A DNA stretch of 64,000 nt from an uncultured Shewanella sp. (GCF_947497935.1 NZ_CANMIO010000007.1:1-64000), one strand, 5' to 3'. Shown: positions 27,701 to 35,961, counted from the stretch's first letter. Notes: generated by a model not told the origin, from the letters alone. Numbers and translations: made by a program.

Positions 27701-27884
27701 CAGCGTGCAGATTAGTGGCAGTGGTCAAGTGATATATTCACCGGCAAAGAGCTTCAAGAGTGGTGATAGTTTCAGCTATACCATCAGCGACGGTGATAAG
27801 ACCGCAACGGCTTCTGTTAGCTTGAGTCTTACGAGTTCCGGCGGTGGCGGTAATGGCAACGGCCATGGTAACGGTAAAAAATAA
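24789..27884 (+). CDS. Large secreted zinc metalloprotease (gametolysin/M11-like)
   Basis: The 1031-residue protein has a signal peptide (cleavage near STAASA, about 40). A propeptide-like helical region follows (about 45-250), then a metalloprotease domain (about 260-560). The zinc motif is HELGHNFGLYH at 386-396, of the metzincin HExxHxxGxxH type, with a Met-turn-like MDIMG downstream. This best fits the gametolysin-like M11 or a related group. Three repeated beta domains follow (about 575-910), each with Cys near both ends and a PGWxA-type core (VPSGWAA, VPAGWRA, VPNGWSA). A cadherin/Big-like domain (NTAPVAVSDSV... to the C-terminus) and a GGGGNGNGHGNGKK tail complete it. Extracellular protein degradation is inferred. 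The start is TTG with AGGGG 9 bases upstream. Confidence 0.9.
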   Translation: MNNKNVKLASHSAATILKLSATTLLAFSAFTFSVASTAASATDARYASTPNSNSSASHSHAHGYAQEQGHAQGRKANAHKQLVEEQTLQLASRMTEFRHASKSNKQSLKQQLVEQAKNRQGLLNELVKTDPQAAVRAVLPESARAGMPKDVLAMLAQKRELRGELELSYIDYENDSHSQLRHALITDNGSVDLHLPEGAKFEQLKTGAQIKAKGWMFKGSDTDQTGSSALVLNDESDSLQLVAGTDVMSVSASSLPNTMGEQRTLVALVNFQNNTSQPWTTAEVQELVFGTVNDYYLEASYGQTWLNGDVQGYFTLPIDATCRTNDIDNYGRQAIIDSGVNISDYDRLVYIYPENSDCGWTGQGTIGGNPSRAFINGSMTLRTVGHELGHNFGLYHAKDYDCSEGVLTGRCMSFEYGDTMDIMGKSGVTGHFNAFSKQQLGWITPDTGGIVTAESDGSYQLEPYETLPAGIAKGLKVRRGTDADTGLPLWYYIEYRQAIGFDDFLAGKNGITDGVVLHLATENDMQSNLLIDMTPNSGIYDFDDAALLAGTSYTDPDAGVTITTEWADASGASVSVSYSGLSCVKASPSLSLLPNESAWVEAGTSVTYKATVTNNDSADCAISDYKVSAVVPSGWAATQNSLSLAPGMSGTVSLNVTSAAAATDGFYDIAITAVDSSDSEYTLTGIVSYVVDSPIEACVMASPRFVLSVDNSGELAPGEAATYRGTITSQDSSSCASSDFDVTANVPAGWRADSLGVSLTPGESRNISLNVESSTAAQDGTYDFDMSAINRRDNRYIGNDIASYTVAKPLPTCTLAAPSIVVSNPQGGEVTAGTQVSYSATVTSQDSEACPEAVFTLFADVPNGWSASSTRVTLAPGASTKVNISVTSDTEAEAGAVNIGLNAQNVSEAEYLGKTSVSYTVKSAVNTAPVAVSDSVTMSSKTSVVIDVLANDWDAENDELTIVSVSQGAKGSVQISGSGQVIYSPAKSFKSGDSFSYTISDGDKTATASVSLSLTSSGGGGNGNGHGNGKK

Positions 27885-27938
27885 CCTGTGATAAGGCTTT
27901 AGCATCAAGTTTATTATCACTAGATAGTGATGAATAAA

Positions 27939-27966
27939 GAGGGCGGCGGTTTTTACCGTCGCCCTC
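27939..27966. terminator. Hairpin terminator between convergent genes
   Basis: GAGGGCGGCGG and CCGTCGCCCTC form an 11-bp stem with one G-T pair and a short T-rich loop. Past the left arm lies AATAAA, so in the minus direction the stem is followed by TTTATT. It probably serves both the protease and the exported protein at 28087. Confidence 0.7.
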
Positions 27967-27983
27967 TCGTCATTTCAAGCTTA

Positions 27984-28073
27984 TGTACTGTTAATCATAG
28001 TGCAGTAAATACAAGTACTGTCAATATCAGTACAGTAAATATAAGTACTGAAAATATAAGTACTGTTAATGGC
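27984..28073. repeat. Six 15-bp tandem repeats (AGTACTGNAAATATA)
   Basis: Exactly 15-bp units start at 27984, 27999, 28014, 28029, 28044 and 28059. The core is AGTACTGTAAATATA with one to five changes per copy; the middle four are the closest. The array ends 13 bases before the stop codon of the convergent gene at 28087. It is a VNTR-like intergenic array. Confidence 0.85.
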
Positions 28074-28086
28074 TGAGTTCAGTTAT

Positions 28087-30426
28087 TTACTCAACGGTAT
28101 TAACTTCAACAGTCACGCCATTGACAATCTGCGAACCTTCATCATCTTCTACCACAGCGACGATACCATCGACCCCTGCAGATAGGAATGTGATTGGATC
28201 CGTGTTTTCCACACCCGGTTTAAGTTCTATGGTAAAGGCACAGGTATAGTGTTCAGAGCCTGAACCGTTATAGCCAAGTACCGTACCGATAGCACAAGGT
28301 GAGTAAGATACACCTGCATGCTCACCGTTGGCAGCATTGAGAATGATAAACTCTGGGTGGATATTATTATGGGCAACAGTTACTCCCCTCACTGTGAGTT
28401 CTGTTAAGGTCACATCCTCGACACCAGCATTAGTTAGCTCTAATACCACTAGCATACTAGTTGCGAACGCCATATCGGTATCTGGAGCCTGAGGTGTAAA
28501 GGTCACAAGTGCATTATCAGATGCATCGACAGGTTGACCGTCTTCATCGACACCTCTGATGGTAGCCGTATTTTCGTGAGTATCACCCGCATTACCCTGT
28601 AGACCTTTGATGATATCACAGCTTGCATACTCGCCAGGCTGTAATATAAAGCCATTAAGTGCTGTTGGAGCGATAGGGCTACCATTTTTGCTATCAACCA
28701 TACAGTCACCGGTTAAGGTACCGAATGGAATATCTGTTAGACTCGTGAAGGCCACGTCATCCACACCTGCAGCATTGACGCTAAATTCAAAGTTATAGCT
28801 AACGTTGCTGTAGTTATTTGGATCGTCACCGGTTTCTAATACCTCTGTTGGGTTTGCAGTCTTAACAAGAGTGATTGACGATGGTACGTCACGAATATCG
28901 ACCATGGCTGAATCATTACCTGTCGCTTCATCATGCTCATCATCAATTGCTGTTGCGGACACGGTATTAGAGTGCTTATCGCCTGCATCACCGCCAATGA
29001 ATTTAGTGAATGTACAGGTATAAGTACCACCTAAAGCTATAGATGTGGAAACTGCGGAGCAATCACCTGCAAGAAGATCGCCAAACACGGTGTCATTTAA
29101 CACGGTTAAGGTGAGTGGTGAATCCCAGAATGCGGCATCATTTTGTACTTCAATGGTAAACTCAACATTCGCTCCAGGCTCTAAAACTTCAGTTGGATTA
29201 GCCGTCTTGGTCACGGTAATTGCTGGTGCTAGATTGGTGATCTCAACTCTGATCTCGTTACTACAATGATCCCCTGCAACGCTACTAATCGCTGAGCAGC
29301 TATCGCCATTTACAACGGGGTCACCGTTCTTATCGAGTAGTGTAAGTTTAACGAGGTCATCGTAGAGTTCAGGACTTTGATCATTAGGTAAGTCCCGGTC
29401 GACAATATGTACCGTGAAGGCACAACTGTATGTGGCACTAGGTAAGATTTCGCCGCCATTAGCTGGCATAGAACAGTTATTCGCCGTTAGATACAGTCCA
29501 TCAACGTTTGGGTTGACTGCAACTGGTGCGCCCCAAAGATCAATTGATGTATCAAAACCGCCCTCTGCGCCGATATCAATCTCATCACTTAATGATGTGA
29601 TAAATAGCGAAGTTTGTGCATTAGGGTTAGTAAAGCTAACTGTATAGTCAAAGGTGCCACCAGGCTCGCTACGAGATGATTGGCTGGTTAGGGTTTTAAC
29701 TACGGTAGGTGGCGTTGGCTTAATAAAGACATCGATATTAAAGGTGTCACAGTTACATTTTGATTTATTGTTAGGGATCTGACCGGCGTAAGGATCTTCT
29801 TCATAGGTACAATTATCTCTATCTATGTTGTCCCAAGCCGCACAATAGGTGAAGTCTGCCTGATTATTACCATCTATATCGGCACATAACATGGTGATAG
29901 GCTCATCGCTGAGCACATACTCATCTGGGCCTAAAGCCTTGGTGATATCACCACATTGGTCGCCGTCTAGCTGTACATCGGCGGTCTGACCGCTGTCACC
30001 AGGGATGGGTAAGATCATACTACAATTACGAAGGCCAGCCCCTTGTACAACTTGTGGGCTTTCTTCGGTCAAAGGTAGATAGAAGGTCGTGTCCCAACGC
30101 TCATTCGCATTAGTTCGTACCGTTACATCGGCATTAAAGGTGAACACTTCACCAAGATTACACTCTGCGTTAGGCTCGGTTGGTGTCACCTTAGTGATTT
30201 CAACATCATTCGCAGTACAGTTTAGTGAGTCCTGAGCCAGCTTATTACCGTCTTTCATCAGATAAGCATCGGCCATACAGAATTTTGTCGGGTCTTCGCC
30301 CATGCCAAGCCAATCATAGGCTGCAGCATCTGCGGTTGACAGGCTCGTCACACCATAAAGGGTGGTTGAACTTATAAGCGCAATGCCTAGCGCGCCAATA
30401 AGTCGTTTGCATTTAAATCGTTTCAT
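28087..30426 (-). CDS. Large exported Cys-containing repeat protein, surface type
   Basis: Translation probably starts at the ATG at 30426 (MKRFKCKRLIGALGIALISS), which opens a signal peptide; 30438 is an alternative. The mature protein is about 740 residues. An N-terminal domain (about 40-230) has many cysteines and acidic Asp/Asn segments. At least three beta-sandwich repeats of the DUF11/conserved-repeat type follow, recognisable by TKTANPTEVLEPG, VKTANPTEVLETG and paired Cys in TYTCTF-like strands. There is no LPXTG, PEP-CTERM or outer-membrane barrel end. A secreted or surface structural role is inferred. A sigma-54 promoter candidate lies about 215 bp upstream. The disulfides could depend on the DsbA-like lipoprotein encoded next to it. 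Confidence 0.85.
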   Translation of the reverse strand: MKRFKCKRLIGALGIALISSTTLYGVTSLSTADAAAYDWLGMGEDPTKFCMADAYLMKDGNKLAQDSLNCTANDVEITKVTPTEPNAECNLGEVFTFNADVTVRTNANERWDTTFYLPLTEESPQVVQGAGLRNCSMILPIPGDSGQTADVQLDGDQCGDITKALGPDEYVLSDEPITMLCADIDGNNQADFTYCAAWDNIDRDNCTYEEDPYAGQIPNNKSKCNCDTFNIDVFIKPTPPTVVKTLTSQSSRSEPGGTFDYTVSFTNPNAQTSLFITSLSDEIDIGAEGGFDTSIDLWGAPVAVNPNVDGLYLTANNCSMPANGGEILPSATYSCAFTVHIVDRDLPNDQSPELYDDLVKLTLLDKNGDPVVNGDSCSAISSVAGDHCSNEIRVEITNLAPAITVTKTANPTEVLEPGANVEFTIEVQNDAAFWDSPLTLTVLNDTVFGDLLAGDCSAVSTSIALGGTYTCTFTKFIGGDAGDKHSNTVSATAIDDEHDEATGNDSAMVDIRDVPSSITLVKTANPTEVLETGDDPNNYSNVSYNFEFSVNAAGVDDVAFTSLTDIPFGTLTGDCMVDSKNGSPIAPTALNGFILQPGEYASCDIIKGLQGNAGDTHENTATIRGVDEDGQPVDASDNALVTFTPQAPDTDMAFATSMLVVLELTNAGVEDVTLTELTVRGVTVAHNNIHPEFIILNAANGEHAGVSYSPCAIGTVLGYNGSGSEHYTCAFTIELKPGVENTDPITFLSAGVDGIVAVVEDDEGSQIVNGVTVEVNTVE

Positions 30427-30639
30427 AATATTTACCATCTTAATAAGTGAATATGGATAAAACGTGCTTAGTTTTTTGTAAGTTATTCCAACAAAGCCAT
30501 TACTTGAATGAGTCAACTGATGTTTAATTTGAGCGTTAAACAGCTGACGGCACATTAAAGATATGGCTGATGACTCAGTGAGAAGATCGTTAGCTAACTT
30601 GCTCACAGAGGGTTAGTTCAAACTTATGCTTAAAGACTA

Positions 30640-30656
30640 AGCAAAGCTCAGGCCAT
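30640..30656 (-). promoter_or_regulatory. Sigma-54 promoter candidate of the 28087-30426 gene
   Basis: On the minus strand the sequence is TGGCCTGAGCTTTGCT. It has GG and GC 10 bases apart and a perfect TTGC -12 element; the -24 element differs from TGGCAC at two positions. Transcription would start near 30629, giving a leader of about 200 nt. The gene for a sigma-54 activator lies just upstream. Confidence 0.6.
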
Positions 30657-30690
30657 TGAGTTAAGTTTATGAAATTTATGATTTATATTT

Positions 30691-30825
30691 AAAGTGTAAC
30701 GCTTTTGAACAGTCATAATGTTTCATGGGTGATACAGGGATAAAAAGGTTTTTTCTTAAGTGGTTGGTTAGTATGCTATTTAATGTTTCACTGTGTTCAA
30801 CTTGACCTTGTGACGCTTGTTACAC
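30691..30825. promoter_or_regulatory. Enhancer-type sites upstream of the sigma-54 promoter
   Basis: AAAGTGTAACGCTTTTG at 30691-30707 is a near-palindrome placed about 62-78 bp upstream of the predicted start. GTTACAC at 30819-30825 (GTGTAAC on the other strand) lies about 190 bp upstream. Matching elements occur upstream of the second exported-protein gene at 36029-36144. The rest of 30826-31124 shows no gene or clear site. Confidence 0.5.
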
Positions 30826-31124
30826 TAGTTGCGTGGCACTGCAATAAATTGAAAGCTAATTTGATCTTTTTGAAAGTATGCAGGTAACGAAGGAAGCTTT
30901 AGACTGGGGAAGGCTATCTGTCTGTTTTTCTTCGGATTACTAGGGTTTTTACTTGTTAACAAGAGGAAGGGGAAGGCTGCTTGTGGGAGACTTAATTGAG
31001 TGAGTTTGGGCTAATGGGTTATGTTAGGGGCTGTGTAAGAGGCTGAGAGCCGATACTGATATCCTAGTATTGAAGCTGGGATAGTTTCATCTAGCGATAT
31101 GTTCACGGCTACTCTGCTTGCTTG

Positions 31125-31916
31125 TTAGTCGCTTGAGTCTGGAGTTGCGAGTAGTTCATCGAGTAATACTGCAAAAGTCTGATAACTCTGTGCACCGACG
31201 ACTAGTTTTGGCGAGATCAATTGACCGTCTTCGACTCTACCTATCACGAAGCTTGGTGTGCCTCTTATTCCTAAAGACGAACCATAGGCCACATCTTGCT
31301 GTACCTTACTCGAAATTGACTCATCGACAAGACAGTCTGCAAACTTAGCCATATCTAAAGACAGGTTGCTAGCTGCTTGTTGGTAGAGCGCATCATCGAG
31401 CTGCTTCATATTGTTGAACAGTGAATCTCGCATCGCCCAGTAGGCATCCTGTTGTAGGCTGCAGTTTGCGGCAATAGCGGCCCCTTTAGCCTTAGGGTGA
31501 AAGCTCAGCGGAAAATCTCGCGTCAAATATTGCACTTTGCCTGTATCGATATAGTTGGATTTTAGCTTAGTGAATGTTTGATCGATAAATCGTTTGCAGT
31601 AAGGGCACTGATAGTCAGAAAATTCGATAATTGCCAGCTGAGCAGTGGCATCACCTAGTTGAGGAAGTTTACCATCTTCGTCAAAGTTTTCTTGGGTAGG
31701 TAAGCTCTTATACTGAGGCTTTTGAGAACGCATCGCAATGGTATGAATATCTTTTACTTGGCCTCCAACAGTATTCATTTCCTTTTTCAGTTGGGTGATG
31801 TCTTGCTTGAGGGATGCGATCTCCTGTTGTAATTCGGCGTTATTTTGAGGTTGGCAGCCTGTGAGTAACAATGGTGTCATCAATAACGCAAACGGTAGTC
31901 GTTTATATCTTAACAT
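31125..31916 (-). CDS. DsbA-like thioredoxin-fold lipoprotein
   Basis: The 263-residue protein has a lipoprotein signal with lipobox LLTGC (Cys21), so it is membrane-anchored and faces the periplasm. A coiled coil at about 27-60 (ELQQEIASLKQDITQLKKEM) could mediate oligomerisation. The DsbA-like thioredoxin domain (about 85-255) has the redox centre CPYC at 104-107 and the cis-Pro loop GTPSF. Two further cysteines in the helical insert (NCSLQQ, FADCLV) may form a structural disulfide. It should make or isomerise disulfide bonds. It follows the sigma-54 activator gene by 42 bases in the same direction. The Cys-bearing exported proteins on either side are likely clients; this is inference. Confidence 0.92.
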   Translation of the reverse strand: MLRYKRLPFALLMTPLLLTGCQPQNNAELQQEIASLKQDITQLKKEMNTVGGQVKDIHTIAMRSQKPQYKSLPTQENFDEDGKLPQLGDATAQLAIIEFSDYQCPYCKRFIDQTFTKLKSNYIDTGKVQYLTRDFPLSFHPKAKGAAIAANCSLQQDAYWAMRDSLFNNMKQLDDALYQQAASNLSLDMAKFADCLVDESISSKVQQDVAYGSSLGIRGTPSFVIGRVEDGQLISPKLVVGAQSYQTFAVLLDELLATPDSSD

Positions 31917-31958
31917 TGTGGGGTCCTCGACTATTCAAATGGATTCGAACAGCCATCT

Positions 31959-33329
31959 CTAGAGTTTAATTTTGCATTTCTTGATCAAGCGATAAAACGT
32001 GGTTCTGGATATTTTGAGCTCTCGCGCCGCTGCGGATATGTTGTGGTTATTACGTTTGATGGCATCGAGTAGCAATTCTGTATCGATAACAACTCTGTGT
32101 TGAGCTAAGTCAACGACATCGTTTTCATCAGATTGATGTTTGGTGATTTTTATTCCTAAATCGGCCTCACTTAACTGGTTACTGCTTGCCATGATAATGG
32201 CTCTATGTATACGGTTCTTGAGTTCTCTGACATTACCTGGCCACTCGTATGCGAGCATGGTTTCTATTGCTTTAGGTGTAAGGCTGTATCGCTGATGATC
32301 GGGACTGAAAATGTTTAGATATTCATCACTGAGCTGTGTTATATCCTCTTTATGCTCTCTAAGGCTTGGGGCGTGTAGGTGCAGTATATTAATCCGATAG
32401 TAGAGGTCTTCTCTAAACCGCCCCTCTTCTACAGCTGTTTCAAGATTGACATGGGAGGCAAATATGATGCGGCAATCAATCGTGATGGTTTTACTGCCAC
32501 CTAAGCGCTCGATGATATGATCTTCTAGAAACTGTAATAGGTTAACCTGAGACTCTAATGTGAGATCGCCTATCTCATCTAAAAACAGTGTTCCCTTGTT
32601 GGCTCGCTCTATATGGCCTATGTATTGTTTGTCGGCCCCGGTGAACGCGCCTTTTTCATGGCCAAACAGTTCTGAATGGATCAAGCTTTGTGGTAAAGCA
32701 CCACAATTGATGGTGATGAATGGCCCCGTTTTTCGTTTTGACTGGCTATGGATTAAATGAGCGCAGAGTCCTTTACCAGTGCCCGTTTCACCACTGATCA
32801 TCACAGCTTCATCACTTGTCGCTACTTTGGCAATATCGCTTCTTAGTTTATTGATTAAACTTGAGTGACCTAATAACGGCATTTCTTGGGTGAGATTTTC
32901 GGTTGGATGAGAACTTTTTTTCTTTAATAGCGCCATACCATAAGCATGACCAAGTGTTTGGTTTAGATGGCTCCAGTCGACAGGCTGGTGGTGATAGTCG
33001 GTAAAATAGTAGGGCAGGCGTGAAGTTAACTGACTATTTACCGATTCCAACCCAGTAGATATTGCCACCCAGATGATGTTTTGTTGGTGCTGGTTGACTT
33101 CATTGATGCTGTTTAGCACTCTTTGCAGATTAGTTTTAGACAGAACAGCAATTGCAACGTGGAAAGTATAGTCTCGTGCAGCCTTTTTAGCGCTAGGAAG
33201 CGTCTCTGCGAAAATACAACGCCAATGAAACGGCTTGAGTTCTTTTTCGAAGCAGAAATGCTCACCAGCTAGATCAAGTACTAGGATATCTCTACACGCA
33301 ATGGGTCTCTTATGCTGGGGTTTATTCAC
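31959..33329 (-). CDS. Sigma-54 enhancer-binding protein with degenerate receiver
   Basis: The 456-residue protein has an N-terminal receiver-like domain (about 10-135) in which the third strand reads HVAIAVLSK, with no Asp at the phosphoacceptor position. It therefore seems unable to be phosphorylated in the usual way. The AAA+ domain (about 150-385) is complete: Walker A GETGTGKG (180-187), GAFTGA (227-232), Walker B TLFLDEIGDL. The C-terminal Fis-type helix-turn-helix is NISAAARELKISRTTFYRLI. The architecture recalls VpsR-type regulators of surface matrix genes in Vibrio. It is the first gene of a pair with the DsbA-like lipoprotein and sits between two exported-protein genes that both show sigma-54 promoter candidates. 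Confidence 0.93.
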   Translation of the reverse strand: MNKPQHKRPIACRDILVLDLAGEHFCFEKELKPFHWRCIFAETLPSAKKAARDYTFHVAIAVLSKTNLQRVLNSINEVNQHQQNIIWVAISTGLESVNSQLTSRLPYYFTDYHHQPVDWSHLNQTLGHAYGMALLKKKSSHPTENLTQEMPLLGHSSLINKLRSDIAKVATSDEAVMISGETGTGKGLCAHLIHSQSKRKTGPFITINCGALPQSLIHSELFGHEKGAFTGADKQYIGHIERANKGTLFLDEIGDLTLESQVNLLQFLEDHIIERLGGSKTITIDCRIIFASHVNLETAVEEGRFREDLYYRINILHLHAPSLREHKEDITQLSDEYLNIFSPDHQRYSLTPKAIETMLAYEWPGNVRELKNRIHRAIIMASSNQLSEADLGIKITKHQSDENDVVDLAQHRVVIDTELLLDAIKRNNHNISAAARELKISRTTFYRLIKKCKIKL

Positions 33330-33476
33330 GTTATTCCCTTAGAGAAACTCTGTGTTGGCGACTACAATGGCTAACCATTGATGATTAAATTTTAGGTAGG
33401 ATCTGGTGGAACGCAAGCTAAGAGGGCAGATAAAGCGCTGGATTATTGACGTCTGACAATATTTTGTCTTTGGGTG

Positions 33477-33533
33477 GAATGTGGAAAGTAGAATGTGGAA
33501 AGTAGAAAGTAGGCGAGCCACTCAGACTCGCCT
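33477..33533. repeat. 14-bp tandem duplication plus hairpin
   Basis: GAATGTGGAAAGTA is repeated directly at 33477-33490 and 33491-33504. The hairpin AGGCGAG (33511-33517) with CTCGCCT (33527-33533) follows. The hairpin lies after the stop of the upstream minus-strand gene at 33611 and may end that transcript, although the following bases are only moderately T-rich. The remainder of 33330-33610 shows nothing further. Confidence 0.55.
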
Positions 33534-33610
33534 ATCTAGGTTTAATGTTGAAAGTTAAGTTTTCCTTTGGCTCTTACCCAAACTAACTTTAATCATCTCA
33601 TTGAGATGAG

Positions 33611-35923
33611 TTAGTAGGGAGCAGGTACCAATGGACAATTTGCCGGATCACTCGGTACATATTTAACCCCGTTACCATCGGCAACCTTCATGTTGTTAAA
33701 GGTATCTAACAAGGTCTTGTAGTGGTTTTGAGCCACGGCATCTGTACCTTGCCAAGCGCTGATTGCACCAGAGACGATATCAGTGGTAGATATAGTGCTT
33801 CCGTCAGGCATCATCAACACGGCATCACCGTCAAGGCGATATTCAACATTGAACAAGAATGCCAGTAACTGCTGAGCAAGCTGCTCTCTTGGATCGCCGC
33901 CACCATTGCCGTCAATGAGAAAGTGAGATACCTCGGCTTTGACTGTACCCGCACCAGCTGAGATCCCTTCTGTGATGGAGTCATTTTTGTAGGCCGGTTC
34001 TACGTCTGTTCCGTCAGTGAACTTGCCATCAAATGGCTCATCGCCTTTACCAAAGTAGCTAGTTTCGCTGTCATAAGGGTCTAAGCCATTGATATAACCT
34101 GTGACAAAGGCTTCCTCCATTTCGCCTAGGCCGTTTTTGTTATGCCAATAACCTTTAGTACCGAAACTCGCCTCATTAAAACAGATATTGGTAAATACCA
34201 CATCACCTAGTGGGGTGCTGCTATTGTCTAAATAAGCGTTACCCATGATAGGTGGTAATCGGCCATCAGGGCCGCTGGCCTCAGATCGCACGTCAAACTC
34301 TATGGTGACACTTGATGTCGCCATCCAGCCCTGAGCTGTAGCTTCCTCTACCTGATAGTAGTCAGTTGGATATGGAGTAAGCGGTGCATCACCATATCCA
34401 TTTGGTAATAGAACGCTAAAGGTCATCTTACCGTTGGCATCCGTCATACGGTTTGCATAACCGTTTTCTAGGATCGGATCTGCAGTGAGTCCAAAGCGTG
34501 CTACCACTTCGTCATACACGTCTTTATTAATCGTGCTACTGATGGTATCGGGTATTGGGCCACCGTTTGATTCCAGTAGGCTAGGGGCATATTTCAACCG
34601 AACGGGCCAGTTGGGTATTCCCAGCTCACCATCATCAGCAATACCATTACCGTTGGTATCGAATACCTTTTGAACCTTAATATTGGCAAAACCTACCTGA
34701 CTTAATGTAAGGGTGATTTGCGGATCACTGCTTACGACAGGCTCGACGCCTAAGGCCGTAGGGATAAAGTCAGAGAACTCATTACTGGTATGTGGTGCTA
34801 GGCCGTCGTCAAATAAATCTGGACAAGGCATTTCCATGACGAAGCGCTGAATATAGTCATTAGCATCATCGCCATCCCAGAGGCTGGGATCCTCCGGTCC
34901 TGCGTTAGTAGAGCTAAATGCCAAGTAGTCATGTACGTAACCTGAAGTGGTGAAGTACTGACTATTGAGGTTCTTGTCTTTATCCTCAGTCCACCTGAAG
35001 TGATCTAAAGACCAAGTGTCACTTAACTGGCCGAGAGCCTCTTTAAGTAAGATGGTGGTAGGATCTCCAGTCGACTCGTCATTGGTGTTATCGTCATTAC
35101 GTACATTAAGCCCATCTTCGATACCGTATTGCCATTGCCAGATAAACTTCTCGCCTAGGTCTAAACGACAGTTCAAGTTAGCATCGTGGTAGTTACGCAA
35201 AGCGATAATACCGTACTGAGGTTTTTTCTCTTTCACTTTATAGTTATCTGTTTTGGCATAACGCGGAATAAAGCCGTGAAAATTACCTGCTTGATAACCC
35301 TCTTGGTTAGGTTGGTTTGTCGCGCCCATGCCACCGCCGGCATCGAAGATATTTATGGGAGCATAATTTTCGACTGGCGTAACCCATGCCTTATAAACGC
35401 CACCTTTATTGGGGGTGTCATCGTAGGGATAGAGCTGAATGACCATAGCACCTAGATCGCTGTTGTGATCTATGTCGGGATTAAATTCATGAACCTCCAT
35501 AAGTTTGTTACCATTGGTCGGGTACTCAGTACAAGATACGGACTTCCAACCGCCTTTATCTTTAACGTAATTGGTTCCTCCACTACCTGGATACTCAGTA
35601 ATGACACCGTTTTCAACCTTGATTTCACGGCAACTGATATGGTCTCTAGATAGTAAATCTTTACCACTGGGATCGGTTACTTGGAAATAGTAATTACCAT
35701 CAGGAAGCGCTGCAGCGAATGCTGGCGCATTCATTCTAGGTCCACCGTCCAGATAGACATCCAATTTACTCTCATATCTCACATTCTCATTAACTATGCC
35801 ACCGTCGCTAGTAGTCGTGAAAATAGCACCCGATAGGGCGTTAGCCGCAATCGGTAGTCCGGCTAGGACAAGTGCTGTAAACATAGGTAAGAGTGAGAAA
35901 CGAGGTTTACTGTGAATACTCAT
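33611..35923 (-). CDS. Large exported protein with prealbumin-like and TKGYW-type domains
   Basis: A 770-residue protein with a signal peptide (to about ANALS, 30). The N-terminal region (about 30-380) is aromatic- and Asp-rich. A SdrD/prealbumin-like beta domain is marked by VQKVFDTNGNGIADDGELGIPNWPV (key text DTNGNGIADDGE), with a calcium-binding look. The C-terminal region opens with FGTKGYWHNKNG, a motif seen near the end of several secreted bacterial proteins. Eight or so cysteines occur in the mature chain. No membrane anchor or sortase signal is seen. A role in a surface layer, matrix or appendage is inferred. It has a good GAGGT ribosome site and a sigma-54-like promoter 40-55 bases upstream. 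Confidence 0.85.
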   Translation of the reverse strand: MSIHSKPRFSLLPMFTALVLAGLPIAANALSGAIFTTTSDGGIVNENVRYESKLDVYLDGGPRMNAPAFAAALPDGNYYFQVTDPSGKDLLSRDHISCREIKVENGVITEYPGSGGTNYVKDKGGWKSVSCTEYPTNGNKLMEVHEFNPDIDHNSDLGAMVIQLYPYDDTPNKGGVYKAWVTPVENYAPINIFDAGGGMGATNQPNQEGYQAGNFHGFIPRYAKTDNYKVKEKKPQYGIIALRNYHDANLNCRLDLGEKFIWQWQYGIEDGLNVRNDDNTNDESTGDPTTILLKEALGQLSDTWSLDHFRWTEDKDKNLNSQYFTTSGYVHDYLAFSSTNAGPEDPSLWDGDDANDYIQRFVMEMPCPDLFDDGLAPHTSNEFSDFIPTALGVEPVVSSDPQITLTLSQVGFANIKVQKVFDTNGNGIADDGELGIPNWPVRLKYAPSLLESNGGPIPDTISSTINKDVYDEVVARFGLTADPILENGYANRMTDANGKMTFSVLLPNGYGDAPLTPYPTDYYQVEEATAQGWMATSSVTIEFDVRSEASGPDGRLPPIMGNAYLDNSSTPLGDVVFTNICFNEASFGTKGYWHNKNGLGEMEEAFVTGYINGLDPYDSETSYFGKGDEPFDGKFTDGTDVEPAYKNDSITEGISAGAGTVKAEVSHFLIDGNGGGDPREQLAQQLLAFLFNVEYRLDGDAVLMMPDGSTISTTDIVSGAISAWQGTDAVAQNHYKTLLDTFNNMKVADGNGVKYVPSDPANCPLVPAPY

Positions 35924-35961
35924 AATTGATACCTCATTAATCGTAATATTCGCCTGATTTA

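Noticed and set aside
30427..30606. Longer N-terminus of the exported protein from a GTG at 30606
   Set aside because: There is no ribosome site there, and the added 60 residues would bury the signal peptide that begins at 30426.
30829..30848. Plus-strand sigma-54 -24 element TGGCAC at 30834
   Set aside because: No GC dinucleotide lies at the required distance, and there is no plus-strand gene downstream.
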